A stretch of DNA of 64,000 nt from Limnohabitans sp. B9-3 (GCF_002778325.1 NZ_NESI01000002.1:62001-126000), one strand, 5' to 3'. Numbered from the stretch's first letter, positions 19,252-29,431 are shown. Numbers and translations are program-made. Notes: generated from the letters alone by a model not told the origin.

Positions 19252-20454
19252 TTACGTGTGCATGGACACCCGCTTGGACAGCACATACGCCAACAAAGAT
19301 GCACAGGTTGCCACCACAGCGCACAGCCAATAGTGCGTCACTTGGCCGCTGGGCGCGCTCTGCAACAACATGCCGCCCACCCAAGAGGCGATGCCCATCG
19401 AGAACGATTGCACAGCGCCATTGAGTGACATGAAGGTGCCGCGAAATTTGGGGTTGGCGGCGGAGGTGAGCAAAGCCATGCCAGGGATCATGCGCGCGTT
19501 CATGGCAAAAAACATGGCGGTGGTGGCCAGCAAGACAAAGAACAGCGGCATGGGTTGAAGCAGGGTGACCACCACCATCGGGATGATCGAGAACAACACG
19601 GCGCGTTGAAAGGTTTCACGTTTGCCTAAACGATCGGTCACGCCGCCCATCCAACGGCCGCTGAAGAGTGTGACCACACCGCCGCAAACATAAAGCCATG
19701 GAACTTCATCCGGTGTCATGATGGCGTTGTTTTGGATGTAAAGCGTGATGTAAGGCACGATGGTGAAGGCGGCAAACATCATGGTGGCTGACAAGAGCAA
19801 GGCCATGCGTTGGTTGGCTTCGCCGAGCACTTGGCCCATGGCATGCAGCACATGTTTGTCTTTGCCATGCGCCACATGCGCGTCAAGCTTGGGCACGCTG
19901 AAGTAGGCCAGCGCTCCCACCGCCATGCACATCACACCAATGGCAAAGAAGGCTGAGTGCCACCCCCACAGATTGGCAAATAACAAGCCCACCGGCACGC
20001 CTGCCACGGTGGCTACCGAGAAGGACGTCATCACAATGCCCGTGGCACGACCACGCCGCGCGAAGGGCACCACATCGCCAATGATGGTTTGTGTCATGGT
20101 GGACAACACGCCGCCAAAAAAGCCAGAGGCAATGCGTGCAGCCATCAGCCAGCCATAGGTTGGGGCAATGCCGCAAGCGACCGTGGTAAGGGCGAACAAC
20201 ACATACAGCGTGAGCAGCAAATGCTTACGATCAAAGCGGTCGATGAAGGTGGTGGCAAACAAGCCCGACAAGCCTGCTGATACCGTGTAAGCCGAAACCA
20301 GCAATCCAAATTCAGCAAAGCTGATGCCAAACAAACGGGTGAGCTGGGGGCCCAGCGGCATCATGATCATGAAGTCCACGATGTGTGTGAACTGAATGCC
20401 GGCGAGCGACAAAAGGAGCAGAAGTTCTCTGCGAGCAGTGAGTTGGGTGTGCAT
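19252..20454 (-). CDS. MFS transporter
   Basis: A 400-residue major facilitator protein with twelve predicted membrane helices. The cytoplasmic loop 2-3 signature is FIDRFDRKHLL, and GRATGIVMTSFSVATVAGVPVG marks helix 5, a feature of drug/sugar efflux (DHA1) types. The substrate is unknown. It converges with the propionyl-CoA operon (6-base gap after the VOC gene) and lies downstream of the RsxB-like gene with a 65-base gap. Confidence 0.88.
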   Translation of the reverse strand: MHTQLTARRELLLLLSLAGIQFTHIVDFMIMMPLGPQLTRLFGISFAEFGLLVSAYTVSAGLSGLFATTFIDRFDRKHLLLTLYVLFALTTVACGIAPTYGWLMAARIASGFFGGVLSTMTQTIIGDVVPFARRGRATGIVMTSFSVATVAGVPVGLLFANLWGWHSAFFAIGVMCMAVGALAYFSVPKLDAHVAHGKDKHVLHAMGQVLGEANQRMALLLSATMMFAAFTIVPYITLYIQNNAIMTPDEVPWLYVCGGVVTLFSGRWMGGVTDRLGKRETFQRAVLFSIIPMVVVTLLQPMPLFFVLLATTAMFFAMNARMIPGMALLTSAANPKFRGTFMSLNGAVQSFSMGIASWVGGMLLQSAPSGQVTHYWLCAVVATCASLLAYVLSKRVSMHT

Positions 20455-20519
20455 GGGGTCTTTGAAAATCGCGCATGGGGCAGAAGCTGCCCTTTGGTTG
20501 CCATTTGACCGTGCGTTGT

Positions 20520-21179
20520 TTAAGCCTGGTTGGCCTGACGGGCTTTGGCCTTGGCGAGTGCGGCCTCAATGATCGCACGCTTGCGGTCGACTTCAGGGGC
20601 GTTGTCTGTGCCTTTGGTATGGGCGGGCAGGTCGGCCAATTTTTGGATCGCTTTGGCTTGTAAGCGTTCGTCGTTTTCTTGGGCTTCACGCGCTAGGCGC
20701 ACGGCACGCGCGTCGTAGCGCTGACGCGCCAAATCGGCCAAGTTTTGGGGCCAAGCGGCCCAACCGGTGAGGGCCATGTCCACCGGTTCTAAGGCAATGC
20801 AGTCGACGGGGCAGGCGGGAATACACAGCTCACAACCCGTGCAATAGGGCTCGATCACGGTGTGCATGCGTTTGTTGCTGCCCACGATGGCATCGGTGGG
20901 GCACACGGCAATGCACAAAGTGCAACCAATGCACCACGCTTCATCGATGATGGCGATCGTGCGTGGGCCTTCGAAGCCGTTCTCAGGGTTCAGCGCCGTG
21001 ATGGCTTGACCGGTGAGAGCGGACAAACGCACCACCCCTTCGGTGCCACCGGGCGGACACTGGTTGATGCCCGCTTCGCCGTTGGCAATCGCCTCGGCGT
21101 AACGTTGACAGTCGGGGTAGCCGCAACGCGTGCATTGCGTTTGCGGCAAGGCGTCATTGATGCGAAGCGCGAGACTCAC
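20520..21179 (-). CDS. rsxB: RnfB/RsxB-like ferredoxin with Fe-S domain and two 4Fe-4S clusters
   Basis: A 219-residue iron-sulfur protein. An N-terminal Fe-S domain (CTRCGYPDCQRYAEAI, then QCPPGG) is followed by two classical 4Fe-4S motifs, CIGCTLCIAVCP and CTGCELCIPACP. The C-terminal tail is charged and probably helical. Unlike RnfB from the Rnf complex it lacks an N-terminal membrane helix, and no other rnf gene is present. It is a stand-alone soluble electron carrier of the kind common in Burkholderiales. Its ATG overlaps the phaZ stop by 4 bases (ATGA), so the two are translationally coupled. Confidence 0.85.
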   Translation of the reverse strand: MSLALRINDALPQTQCTRCGYPDCQRYAEAIANGEAGINQCPPGGTEGVVRLSALTGQAITALNPENGFEGPRTIAIIDEAWCIGCTLCIAVCPTDAIVGSNKRMHTVIEPYCTGCELCIPACPVDCIALEPVDMALTGWAAWPQNLADLARQRYDARAVRLAREAQENDERLQAKAIQKLADLPAHTKGTDNAPEVDRKRAIIEAALAKAKARQANQA

Positions 21180-22525
21180 TTCTTAGCAGCAGCTGTCGTC
21201 TTCTTCGCCGCAGGCGCTGCCTTTTTTGCAGGTGCCTTGGTCACTGCCTTTGCAGGTGAGATGTCGTTGTGACTCAAGATAAAGGCTTTAACGTGTGGAT
21301 ACACGATGTCACGCCAGCGGCGGCCACTGAAGATACCGTAGTGGCCTGCGCCTTTGGCTTCTAGGTGGTCGAGTGCTTCACGCTTGACGCCCGTACACAA
21401 GTTGTGTGCTGCCAAAGTTTGGCCTGAGCCGGAAATGTCATCCAACTCGCCTTCCACGGTCAGCAAGGCGGTGTTTTTGATGTCTTGCGGGCGAACCAAT
21501 TCGAGTTTGCCAGCCTCGTTTTTGACTTCCCAAGTGCCATGGACCAGTTTGAACGATTGGAACACCGTGTCGATGGTTTCCAAATAGTAATCGGCGTCCA
21601 TGTCGAGCACGGCGTTGTACTCGTCGTAGAACTCGCGGTGCGACTCGACGCTGGAGTTGTCGCCCTTGATCAGGTCTTTGAAGTAGTCGTAATGGCTCTT
21701 CAAGTGACGGTCGGGGTTCATGGCCACAAAGCCGGTGTGCTGCAAGAAACCAGGGTAGACACGACGGCCGGCGCCAGGGAAGTTGTCAGGCACGCGGTAG
21801 ATCACGTTGTTTTCAAACCAGCTGAAGCTCTTGTTGGTGGCCAAGTTGTTCACCGAGGTGGGGGACTTGGTGGCGTCAATCGGGCCACCCATCATGGTCA
21901 TGCTCAACGGCGTGGTTTCGCCACGGCTAGCCATCAACGACACGGCCGCCAACACGGGGACGGTGGGTTGGCACACGCTCATGACGTGGCAGTTGCCATA
22001 GCGGCCTTGCAGGTGTCGGATGAACTCTTGCACATAGTTCACGTAATCGTCGAGGTGGAACTCGCCATCGCTCAGGGGCACCAAACGGGCATTCTTCCAG
22101 TCGGTGATGTAGACCTTGTGGTCTTTGAGCATGGTTTTGACGGTGTCGCGCAGCAGCGTGGCGTAGTGACCTGACAAGGGCGCCACGATCAAGACAGCGG
22201 GTTGGCCCTTGAGCTTGCTCAGTGTGTTGGCATCGTCGGTGAAGCGCTTGAATCGGCGCAGTTCACAAAATGGCTTGTCGATTTCGACCCGTTCATGAAT
22301 GGCCACGCTGGTGCTGTCCACGTCCACAGACTGGATGCCAAACACGGGCTTGACATAGTCTTTGCCCAAGCGGTACAGCAAGTCGTAGCCCGCTGAAACA
22401 CGTTGCGCCATGGGGTTTTGGCCCAGGGCAGAGGTGCTGTTGCTGTACATCTTGGCGGCAGCCTGCGCAAAATCTGCGAACGGTTCCATCAAGCTGCGTT
22501 GGGTTTCGAAGATTTGGTAAAGCAT
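21176..22525 (-). CDS. phaZ: Intracellular polyhydroxyalkanoate depolymerase with Lys/Ala-rich tail
   Basis: A 449-residue intracellular PHB depolymerase that mobilises granule polymer. The nucleophile is a cysteine in VMSVCQPTVPV, as in the Cupriavidus PhaZa1 family rather than a lipase serine. GGPIDATKSPTSVN and the final GHYGIFSGRRWRD histidine block are also characteristic. After residue about 425 comes a tail of Pro, Ala and Lys repeats (PAKKAAPAAKK) resembling histone H1-like or PhaM-type tails that bind DNA. The in-frame extension upstream to 22693 is intergenic, and the ATG at 22525 gives the known MLYQIFE start. Confidence 0.94.
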   Translation of the reverse strand: MLYQIFETQRSLMEPFADFAQAAAKMYSNSTSALGQNPMAQRVSAGYDLLYRLGKDYVKPVFGIQSVDVDSTSVAIHERVEIDKPFCELRRFKRFTDDANTLSKLKGQPAVLIVAPLSGHYATLLRDTVKTMLKDHKVYITDWKNARLVPLSDGEFHLDDYVNYVQEFIRHLQGRYGNCHVMSVCQPTVPVLAAVSLMASRGETTPLSMTMMGGPIDATKSPTSVNNLATNKSFSWFENNVIYRVPDNFPGAGRRVYPGFLQHTGFVAMNPDRHLKSHYDYFKDLIKGDNSSVESHREFYDEYNAVLDMDADYYLETIDTVFQSFKLVHGTWEVKNEAGKLELVRPQDIKNTALLTVEGELDDISGSGQTLAAHNLCTGVKREALDHLEAKGAGHYGIFSGRRWRDIVYPHVKAFILSHNDISPAKAVTKAPAKKAAPAAKKTTAAAKK

Positions 22526-22631
22526 GGGTGTGGTCTCAAAAATGTTGCAGTGCAATATAGCAGTCGAGTTGGGGTTGAAAATGGAGTTTGTCCCCCAATT
22601 TACTGATAAAACATAACTGTCTAAGACGAAT

Positions 22632-23453
22632 ATGAATTTACCTTCTTTCTCCACGCGCATGCCCGTTTTGTTTGTTGGGCACGGCAGCCCCATGAACGTG
22701 ATCGAAGACAGTGCTTATCGCCGGGCCTGGCAAAACTTGGGTGCGCAGTTTGGGGTGCGCTGGCCTAAGCCGAAGCTAATTTTGTGCATTTCGGCGCATT
22801 GGCTCACGCAAGGTTGGTGGCTCACAGGCATGGATAAGCCGAAGACCATCCACGACTTTGGTGGTTTTCCGCAAGAACTGTTTGACCAGCAATATCCTGC
22901 ACCTGGCGCGCCTGAGTGGACTGCGCAAACGGCACGGCTGTTGCGTCAGCCAAATAACGGTCTGCCCGTGGGCATCGACTTGACCGATTGGGGCCTAGAC
23001 CACGGCGCGTGGGGGGTGCTTAAGCCCATGTTTCCTGCGGCAGATATTCCTGTGGTGCAGCTGAGCATCGACGACCAACGCCCAGCAGCTGAGCACTTCG
23101 CGCTGGGCCGGCAGCTAAGGGCCTTGCGTGGACAGGGTGTTTTGATCCTGGCCAGCGGCAACACGGTGCACAACCTGCGCACCATGAACCGATCTGCCGC
23201 TGATGCCGACGCCTATGACTGGGTGATGGAATTTGACCAATGGGTGGCTGAGCAGATTAGCTCAGGGCGTTTAGAGACTTTGGTGGAGTTTCAAGCCCAA
23301 GGCGAGCTTGCAAAAAAAGCACACCCCAGCGTCGAGCACTTTTTACCCTTGCTTTACGCTGCAGGCGCGGCAGAGGCGGGTGAATCGGTGGCGTTTTTCA
23401 ACGAGGGCTATCAGTTGGCTTCTATTGCGATGCGCTCTGTCATTTGGGGCTAA
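22632..23453 (+). CDS. ygiD: DODA-type extradiol aromatic ring-opening dioxygenase (YgiD-like)
   Basis: A 273-residue LigB-superfamily protein. Metal ligands are visible in VGHGSPMN (His near 18) and ISAHWLTQG (His near 56). LDHGAWGVL and the GNTVHNLR block (His near 183) follow. YgiD in E. coli opens the ring of L-DOPA; related proteins act on other catechols. The gene stands alone, diverges from phaZ and is followed by a terminator shared with the convergent aminotransferase gene. Confidence 0.88.
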   Translation: MNLPSFSTRMPVLFVGHGSPMNVIEDSAYRRAWQNLGAQFGVRWPKPKLILCISAHWLTQGWWLTGMDKPKTIHDFGGFPQELFDQQYPAPGAPEWTAQTARLLRQPNNGLPVGIDLTDWGLDHGAWGVLKPMFPAADIPVVQLSIDDQRPAAEHFALGRQLRALRGQGVLILASGNTVHNLRTMNRSAADADAYDWVMEFDQWVAEQISSGRLETLVEFQAQGELAKKAHPSVEHFLPLLYAAGAAEAGESVAFFNEGYQLASIAMRSVIWG

Positions 23454-23506
23454 GCAGGTTGACGTTGAGTTAGGTCCGCGTACCTTGAGAGTCGCAGCAC
23501 CATGAA

Positions 23507-23530
23507 AAAAGGGCCTTCACAGGCCCTTTT
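23507..23530. terminator. Rho-independent terminator, bidirectional
   Basis: Stem AAAAGGGCCT / AGGCCCTTTT with a TCAC loop, flanked by further A and T residues. It lies between the convergent ygiD-like and aminotransferase genes. Confidence 0.9.
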
Positions 23531-23563
23531 CTTATTTGCACGTCACACGTGCAAGCGGAGCTG

Positions 23564-24760
23564 TTACATCACTGCGGCAATGGCTTTGCACACATAGTCA
23601 ATGTTCTTGCTGTTCAACGCAGCCACGCACATGCGGCCGGTGTCTGTGCCGTACACGCCAAATTCCGAGCGCAAACGCACCATTTGGTCTTTGTTCAAGC
23701 CAGAGTAGCTGAACATGCCGATTTGGGTGGTGATGAAGCTCATGTCTTGCTTCACGCCCGCAGCTTTAAGGCCATCGACCAAGGTCTGGCGCATGGCTTT
23801 GATGCGCACACGCATTTCGCCCAATTCTTTTTCCCACAAAGCGCGCAGCTCGGGGTTGTTCAACACCGCAGCCACCACCGCGCCGCCGTGGATGGGTGGG
23901 TTGGAGTAGTTGGTGCGAATCACGATTTTGAGTTGAGACAGCACGCGGCTGCACTCTTCTTTGTCGGCGCACAAAACGCTCAAGGCACCCACGCGCTCAC
24001 CGTACAAGCTGAAGCTCTTGGAGAAAGAGGTGGACACAAAGAAGCACAGGCCAGCGGCCACAAACTTTTGAATCACAGCGCCGTCTTCGGCAATGCCGTG
24101 GCCAAAGCCTTGGTAGGCCATGTCCAAGAAAGCGGTCAGGTTTTTGGCCTTAACCACGTCCACCACTTGGTCCCACTGAGCGGCAGTGATGTCGTAGCCG
24201 GTGGGGTTGTGGCAGCAAGCGTGCAACACCACCACGGTGCCAGCAGCAGCAGCGTTCAAGGATGCCAACATCCCGTCAAAGTTCACGCCGCGTTTGTCGG
24301 CGTCGTAATAAGCGTAGGTGTCGACCTTGAAACCGGCGTTGGTGAACAAAGCGCGGTGGTTTTCCCAGCTCGGGTCAGAGATCAATACCGTGGCGTTGGG
24401 GCTCAAGCGCTTCAAGAAGTCAGCACCGATTTTCAAGCCGCCTGTGCCGCCAATGCCTTGAACCGTGGCCACGCGGCCAGAGGTGACGGCTTCAGAGTCA
24501 GCACCAAAGACCAAGCCTTTGACAGCGGCGTCGTAGGCCACGATGCCGTCGATGGGCAAGTAACCGCGCGCCGTGGGCGTGGCCATCATGGTTTTTTCAG
24601 CGGCTTGCACGCATTGCAGCAGGGGCAGTTTGCCGTTGTCGTCGAAGTACACACCCACGCCGAGGTTGACCTTGTTGGGGTTGGTGTCGGCGTTGTATTG
24701 CTCGTTGAGGCCCAAGATGGGGTCGCGGGGTGCCATTTCGACGGCGGTAAACATTGACAT
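23564..24760 (-). CDS. Aromatic/aspartate aminotransferase, PLP-dependent class I
   Basis: A 398-residue aminotransferase of the AspC/TyrB subgroup: MFTAVEMAPRDPILGLNE start, NLGVGVY near 35, CCHNPTGYD around 190. The PLP lysine lies in SFSKSFSLYGERVG and an R in SNPPIHGG. It transfers amino groups between aspartate or aromatic amino acids and 2-oxoglutarate. The start at 24760 (or the Met two codons later) fits the family; the in-frame extension to 24829 is not conserved sequence. It diverges from uvrB. Confidence 0.92.
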   Translation of the reverse strand: MSMFTAVEMAPRDPILGLNEQYNADTNPNKVNLGVGVYFDDNGKLPLLQCVQAAEKTMMATPTARGYLPIDGIVAYDAAVKGLVFGADSEAVTSGRVATVQGIGGTGGLKIGADFLKRLSPNATVLISDPSWENHRALFTNAGFKVDTYAYYDADKRGVNFDGMLASLNAAAAGTVVVLHACCHNPTGYDITAAQWDQVVDVVKAKNLTAFLDMAYQGFGHGIAEDGAVIQKFVAAGLCFFVSTSFSKSFSLYGERVGALSVLCADKEECSRVLSQLKIVIRTNYSNPPIHGGAVVAAVLNNPELRALWEKELGEMRVRIKAMRQTLVDGLKAAGVKQDMSFITTQIGMFSYSGLNKDQMVRLRSEFGVYGTDTGRMCVAALNSKNIDYVCKAIAAVM

Positions 24761-24909
24761 CGTCAGTCCTTGATCACGGATAAAGAAAGGAGGTTGGGTG
24801 AACACGCGCAGTCTGCGGTAGGCTTGCACGTTCGGCCTGAATTTTAAGGGTCAACCCTGAGTTTTTTAAGCGCCGCACGTTTTTTTCGAGCTATACCGTT
24901 TGCCCCACC

Positions 24910-27066
24910 ATGTCTGACACCGCAGAAACACTCCCTGATGCATCGCTTGCCGCCAAGTCTGCATCAGCCGCAACCACCACAGCCACAGACTCGCCAGAAC
25001 AGCCAAAGGGAACGTTTGTCCGCTACCCCGGCTCGCCGTTTGAGCTGTTTCAGCCTTACCCGCCTGCGGGCGACCAGCCCACAGCCATTGCCCAGTTGAT
25101 AGAGGGTGTGAACGACGGCGAGGTGTTTCAAACCTTGTTGGGTGTGACCGGCTCAGGCAAAACTTTCACCATGGCCAACGTGATTGCCGAGCTGGGACGT
25201 CCCGCCATCATCTTTGCGCCCAACAAAACCTTGGCCGCACAGCTGTACAGCGAGTTTCGGGAGTTTTTTCCAAACAATGCGGTGGAGTATTTCGTCAGTT
25301 ATTACGATTACTACCAGCCCGAGGCCTATGTGCCGCAGCGCGATTTGTTCATCGAAAAAGACAGCGCCATCAACGAGCACATCGAGCAAATGCGCCTGAG
25401 CTGTACCAAGAGCATCTTGGAGCGGCGCGATGTGATCGTGGTGGCCACGGTGTCGGCCATCTACGGTATTGGTGAGCCCGAGAGTTACCACCAGATGATC
25501 ATGACGCTGCGCACAGGCGACAAAGTGGGCCAGCGCGACGCCATTGCCCAGCTGGTGCGCATGCAGTATGAGCGCAACGACCAAGATTTTTCACGCGGCA
25601 AGTTCCGCGTGCGCGGTGACACGATTGACGTGTTCCCCGCAGAACACTCCGAGCTGGCGATTCGCATTGAGCTGTTCGATGACGAGATTGAAAGCCTGCA
25701 ATTGTTTGACCCCCTCACGGGCCGCATTCGCCAAAAAATTCCGCGCTTCACCGTGTACCCATCCAGCCATTACGTCACGCCACGCGACCGCGTGTTGGCG
25801 GCGGTGGAGACCATCAAGGTGGAATTGGCCAGCCGTTTGAAAGAGCTGGTGGGTATGAACAAGCTGGTGGAAGCTCAGCGCTTGGAGCAGCGCACGCGCT
25901 TCGATCTAGAGATGCTCAGCGAAGTCGGCCACTGCAAAGGCATTGAGAATTACACGCGCCATTTGTCGGGCGCCCCCGTGGGTGCACCGCCCAGTACCTT
26001 GACCGATTACATGCCCAAAGACTCGATCATGTTTTTGGACGAGAGCCACGTCATGATTGGCCAGCTCGGCGGCATGTACAACGGCGACCGCGCGCGTAAA
26101 ACCACGCTGGTTGAGTATGGCTTCCGTCTGCCCAGTGCTTTGGACAACCGCCCCCTCAAACTGGAAGAGTTTGAAAAGCGCATGCGCCAAGTGGTGTTTG
26201 TCTCAGCCACGCCCGCTGATTACGAAAAGACCCACGCCAGCAAAGTGGTGGAGCAATTGGTGCGCCCCACAGGCTTGGTCGATCCGCTGGTCGAAGTGCG
26301 CCCCGCCACGCACCAAGTGGATGACGTGCTGCAAGAGATCCGCATCCGTGTGGAGATCAACGAGCGCGTGCTCATCACCACCCTGACCAAACGCATGGCC
26401 GAGCAGTTGACCGACTACCTCACCGACAACGGCGTGAAAGTGCGCTACATCCACAGCGATGTGGACACGGTGGAGCGCGTGGAAATCTTGCGTGATTTGC
26501 GCTTGGGCACCTTCGATGTGTTGGTGGGCATCAACTTGTTGCGCGAGGGTATTGACTTGCCCGAGGTGTCGCTGGTGGCCATTTTGGATGCCGACAAAGA
26601 AGGCTTCTTGCGCTCTGAGCGCAGCTTGATTCAAACCATTGGCCGTGCGGCGCGTAACTTGAGCGGCAAAGCCATTCTGTATGCCGACCGCATGACCGAG
26701 TCGATGAAAAAAGCCATTGGCGAAACCGAGCGCCGCCGCACCAAGCAAATTGCGCACAACTTAGAGATGGGCATCACGCCACGCGGTGTGGTCAAAGGCA
26801 TTCGCGATTTGATCGATGGCGTTTACAGCGAGAAGGCAGGCAAAGAGGCGCAAGAGCGCGAGCTGCAACGCGCCGCCATCGAAGACATGAGCGAGCGCGA
26901 TGTGGCCAAAGAAATCAAACGCTTAGAAAAACTGATGATGGAACACGCCCGCAACCTCGAGTTTGAAAACGCGGCCCGTGTGCGTGACCAACTGGCTGCT
27001 TTGCGCGAGCAAGCCTTTGGCGGGGCGGGGCACGACAACGTGGCAGTGCTGGCGCAAAAGGGATGA
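24910..27066 (+). CDS. uvrB: Excinuclease ABC subunit B
   Basis: A 718-residue UvrB helicase-like repair protein that verifies DNA damage with UvrA and loads UvrC. Motifs in order: Walker A GVTGSGKT, the beta-hairpin region [14 protein letters not shown], Walker B FLDESHV, motif V/VI ending QTIGRAARN, and a C-terminal UVR domain (about 665-700) for UvrC contact. About 35 residues rich in Ala, Ser and Thr precede the usual [17 protein letters not shown] start, longer than the E. coli protein. The ATG at 24910 has no strong ribosome site, so a shorter protein cannot be excluded. Confidence 0.95.
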   Translation: MSDTAETLPDASLAAKSASAATTTATDSPEQPKGTFVRYPGSPFELFQPYPPAGDQPTAIAQLIEGVNDGEVFQTLLGVTGSGKTFTMANVIAELGRPAIIFAPNKTLAAQLYSEFREFFPNNAVEYFVSYYDYYQPEAYVPQRDLFIEKDSAINEHIEQMRLSCTKSILERRDVIVVATVSAIYGIGEPESYHQMIMTLRTGDKVGQRDAIAQLVRMQYERNDQDFSRGKFRVRGDTIDVFPAEHSELAIRIELFDDEIESLQLFDPLTGRIRQKIPRFTVYPSSHYVTPRDRVLAAVETIKVELASRLKELVGMNKLVEAQRLEQRTRFDLEMLSEVGHCKGIENYTRHLSGAPVGAPPSTLTDYMPKDSIMFLDESHVMIGQLGGMYNGDRARKTTLVEYGFRLPSALDNRPLKLEEFEKRMRQVVFVSATPADYEKTHASKVVEQLVRPTGLVDPLVEVRPATHQVDDVLQEIRIRVEINERVLITTLTKRMAEQLTDYLTDNGVKVRYIHSDVDTVERVEILRDLRLGTFDVLVGINLLREGIDLPEVSLVAILDADKEGFLRSERSLIQTIGRAARNLSGKAILYADRMTESMKKAIGETERRRTKQIAHNLEMGITPRGVVKGIRDLIDGVYSEKAGKEAQERELQRAAIEDMSERDVAKEIKRLEKLMMEHARNLEFENAARVRDQLAALREQAFGGAGHDNVAVLAQKG

Positions 27067-27070
27067 TGGT

Positions 27071-27096
27071 TTTTTATCGCAGCCCTGCGTTTTTTG
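27071..27096 (+). terminator. Possible weak terminator after uvrB
   Basis: A short stem CGCA / TGCG with a GCCC loop (extendable to CGCAG/CTGCG) is followed by six T residues, just downstream of the uvrB stop. It would separate uvrB from the isc operon. Confidence 0.45.
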
Positions 27097-27151
27097 TCTT
27101 CGACAAAGCTAGTTTTTACCGAGTACCCGACCAAATTCGTGGGGATTAGGC

Positions 27152-27176
27152 TATACTTGACTCAATTAGTCGACAA
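27152..27176 (+). promoter_or_regulatory. iscR promoter with type 1 IscR-binding site
   Basis: The stretch TATACTTGACTCAATTAGTC (27152-27171) and the following GACAA match the pattern of E. coli type 1 IscR sites (ATA..TGACT..A.TAGTC). A TATACT -10-like hexamer overlaps its left end. It lies 25-50 bases before the iscR start, where autorepression by [2Fe-2S]-IscR would act. Confidence 0.75.
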
Positions 27177-27200
27177 AGCCCAACCAGCAAGGAGCTTGCC

Positions 27201-27737
27201 ATGCGTCTCACCACCAAAGGCCGTTTTGCGGTCACCGCCATGATTGACTTGGCCCTGCGCCAAGCCAACGGTCCGGTCACCTTGGCTGCGATCAGCCAGC
27301 GTCAGCAAATTTCTCTGTCTTACCTCGAGCAGCTGTTCGGTAAGCTGCGCCGCCATGACTTGGTGGAGTCCACCCGTGGCCCCGGTGGCGGTTATTCGCT
27401 CGGTCGCAAAGCGGCAGACATCACCGTTGCAGACATCATTGTGTCGGTCGACGAGCCCATCGACGCCACCCACTGCGGCGGCAAAGAAAACTGTTTGGGC
27501 GAAACCGGTCGCTGCATGACGCACGAGCTGTGGGCCTCTTTGAATCAGCGCATGGTGGAGTTTTTAGACTCGGTGACGTTGCAAAAGCTGGTCGACGACC
27601 AAATTGCCAAAGGCATTGAAGTTGAAGATAAGCCTTCGGTTCGCCGTGCGATTTCCCCCATGCCGGTGGTCAAGCCCATCCATATGAACGCGCCTAATTC
27701 TGTTTTTGCGCTGGGCAATGCGTTCGCCAAAAGTTGA
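27201..27737 (+). CDS. iscR: Fe-S cluster assembly regulator IscR
   Basis: A 178-residue Rrf2-family regulator. The N-terminal winged helix starts MRLTTKGRFAVTAMIDLAL. Cluster ligands C92, C98 and C105 lie in HCGGKENCLGETGRC, and a downstream His (THELW) is in the known ligand position. Apo- and holo-IscR balance expression of the isc genes according to iron-sulfur demand. It is the first gene of the isc operon. A GGAG ribosome site precedes the ATG. Confidence 0.96.
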   Translation: MRLTTKGRFAVTAMIDLALRQANGPVTLAAISQRQQISLSYLEQLFGKLRRHDLVESTRGPGGGYSLGRKAADITVADIIVSVDEPIDATHCGGKENCLGETGRCMTHELWASLNQRMVEFLDSVTLQKLVDDQIAKGIEVEDKPSVRRAISPMPVVKPIHMNAPNSVFALGNAFAKS

Positions 27738-27793
27738 GCCCTGCCTGTAATTAGACTTTTGTCCATTTCGTTTAAATCTCATTGAGTACGGCC

Positions 27794-29008
27794 ATGACAC
27801 CTCACTTCCCCATTTACCTCGACTACGCCTCTACCAATCCATGTGACCCGCGCGTTGTGGATGCCATGATTCCTTGGTTGCGTGAGCACTTTGGCAACCC
27901 CGCTTCTCGCAGTCACGCATGGGGCTGGGAGGCGGAAGCCGCAGTTGAAAAAGCCCGTGAAGATGTGGCCTCTCTGCTGGGTGCCGATCCACGCGAAATC
28001 GTTTGGACTTCAGGTGCGACCGAATCGAACAACCTCGCCATCAAAGGTGCGGCGCATTTCTACAAGTCCAAAGGCAAGCACCTCATCACGGTGAAGACCG
28101 AGCACAAAGCGGTGCTTGACACCATGCGCGAACTCGAGCGTCAAGGCTTTGATGTGACTTACCTCGATGTGCAAGAAGACGGCATGCTGAGCATGGACGC
28201 GCTCAAAGCCGCGATTCGCCCTGACACGATTTTGATCAGCGTCATGCATGTGAACAACGAAATTGGCGTGATTCAAGACATCGCTGGCATCGGCGCAATG
28301 TGCCGTGAAAAAGGCATCATCTTTCACGTCGATGCCGCTCAGTCCACGGGCAAAGTTGAGATTGACATGGCCACCTTGCCGGTGGACTTGATGAGCTTGG
28401 CTTCACACAAAACCTACGGCCCTAAAGGCATTGGCGCTTTGTATGTGCGCCGCAAGCCCCGCGTGCGATTGGAAGCGCAAATGCATGGTGGTGGCCACGA
28501 GCGTGGCATGCGCAGCGGCACTTTGCCAACGCACCAATGTGTGGGCATGGGCGAAGCCTTTCGCATCGCCAAAGAAGACATGGCCAAAGACTTGGCCAAA
28601 GTCAAAACCTTGCAAAAGCGTTTGTTGGACGGTCTCAAAGACATGGAGCAAGTCTTCATCAACGGCAACATGGAGCACCGCGTGCCCCACAACTTGAACA
28701 TCAGTTTCAACTATGTGGAAGGTGAGTCGCTCATCATGGGCATCAAAGGCTTGGCGGTGTCGTCGGGCTCAGCCTGTACGTCGGCCAGCTTGGAGCCCAG
28801 CTACGTGTTGCGCGCCCTAGGCCGCAGCGACGAGTTGGCACACAGCAGCTTGCGCATGACGATTGGTCGCTTCAGCACCGAAGAAGAGATTGACTACGCG
28901 ATTGAAACCATTCGCCTCAACGTGGCTAAGTTGCGTGAATTGAGCCCCTTGTGGGACATGTACAAAGAAGGCATCGACATCAGCACCATCCAATGGGCTG
29001 CTCACTAA
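27794..29008 (+). CDS. iscS: Cysteine desulfurase IscS
   Basis: A 404-residue PLP enzyme that takes sulfur from cysteine for cluster assembly and tRNA thiolation. The Schiff-base lysine K206 is in SHKTYGPKG. The catalytic persulfide C328 is in SGSACTSAS, both at the E. coli positions. A TTG at 27782 is in frame, but the ATG at 27794 gives the exact E. coli length. The second gene of the isc operon. Confidence 0.97.
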   Translation: MTPHFPIYLDYASTNPCDPRVVDAMIPWLREHFGNPASRSHAWGWEAEAAVEKAREDVASLLGADPREIVWTSGATESNNLAIKGAAHFYKSKGKHLITVKTEHKAVLDTMRELERQGFDVTYLDVQEDGMLSMDALKAAIRPDTILISVMHVNNEIGVIQDIAGIGAMCREKGIIFHVDAAQSTGKVEIDMATLPVDLMSLASHKTYGPKGIGALYVRRKPRVRLEAQMHGGGHERGMRSGTLPTHQCVGMGEAFRIAKEDMAKDLAKVKTLQKRLLDGLKDMEQVFINGNMEHRVPHNLNISFNYVEGESLIMGIKGLAVSSGSACTSASLEPSYVLRALGRSDELAHSSLRMTIGRFSTEEEIDYAIETIRLNVAKLRELSPLWDMYKEGIDISTIQWAAH

Positions 29009-29023
29009 TTTAGGAGATTTAAC

Positions 29024-29416
29024 ATGGCATATTCTGAAAAAGTGGTTGACCACTACGAAAACCCCCGCAACGTTGGCTCCTTCGACAAGGGCGACGATTC
29101 TGTGGGCACCGGCATGGTGGGCGCGCCCGCTTGCGGCGATGTGATGAAGTTACAAATCAAGGTCAACCCTGTGACGGGCGTGATTGAAGATGCACGTTTC
29201 AAAACCTACGGTTGCGGATCGGCCATTGCCTCATCGTCACTCGTGACCGAGTGGGTCAAGGGCAAAACCTTGGACGAAGCAGCAGCTTTGAAGAACAGCG
29301 AAATCGCTGAAGAGCTGGCGCTGCCACCCGTAAAAATTCATTGCTCCATCTTGGCTGAAGACGCCATCAAGGCCGCCGTGGATGATTACAAAAAGAAACA
29401 CGCTACCGCTGCTTAA
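29024..29416 (+). CDS. iscU: Fe-S cluster scaffold IscU
   Basis: A 130-residue scaffold protein. The three cluster cysteines are in GAPACGD (C37), TYGCGSA and KIHCSIL. The HscA recognition motif LPPVK is also present. GGAG precedes the ATG, and it follows iscS by 15 bases. Confidence 0.97.
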   Translation: MAYSEKVVDHYENPRNVGSFDKGDDSVGTGMVGAPACGDVMKLQIKVNPVTGVIEDARFKTYGCGSAIASSSLVTEWVKGKTLDEAAALKNSEIAEELALPPVKIHCSILAEDAIKAAVDDYKKKHATAA

Positions 29417-29431
29417 CCCAAGAAGAACACC

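Noticed and set aside
23549-24757. 402-codon + strand frame opposite the aminotransferase
   Set aside because: Shadow frame rich in His, Gly and Val; the - strand aminotransferase has clear PLP motifs.
24838-24872. AGGGT-CA-ACCCT hairpin with T-run in the aminotransferase/uvrB gap
   Set aside because: The loop is too small for a stable hairpin, and it lies in a divergent promoter region where a terminator is not expected.
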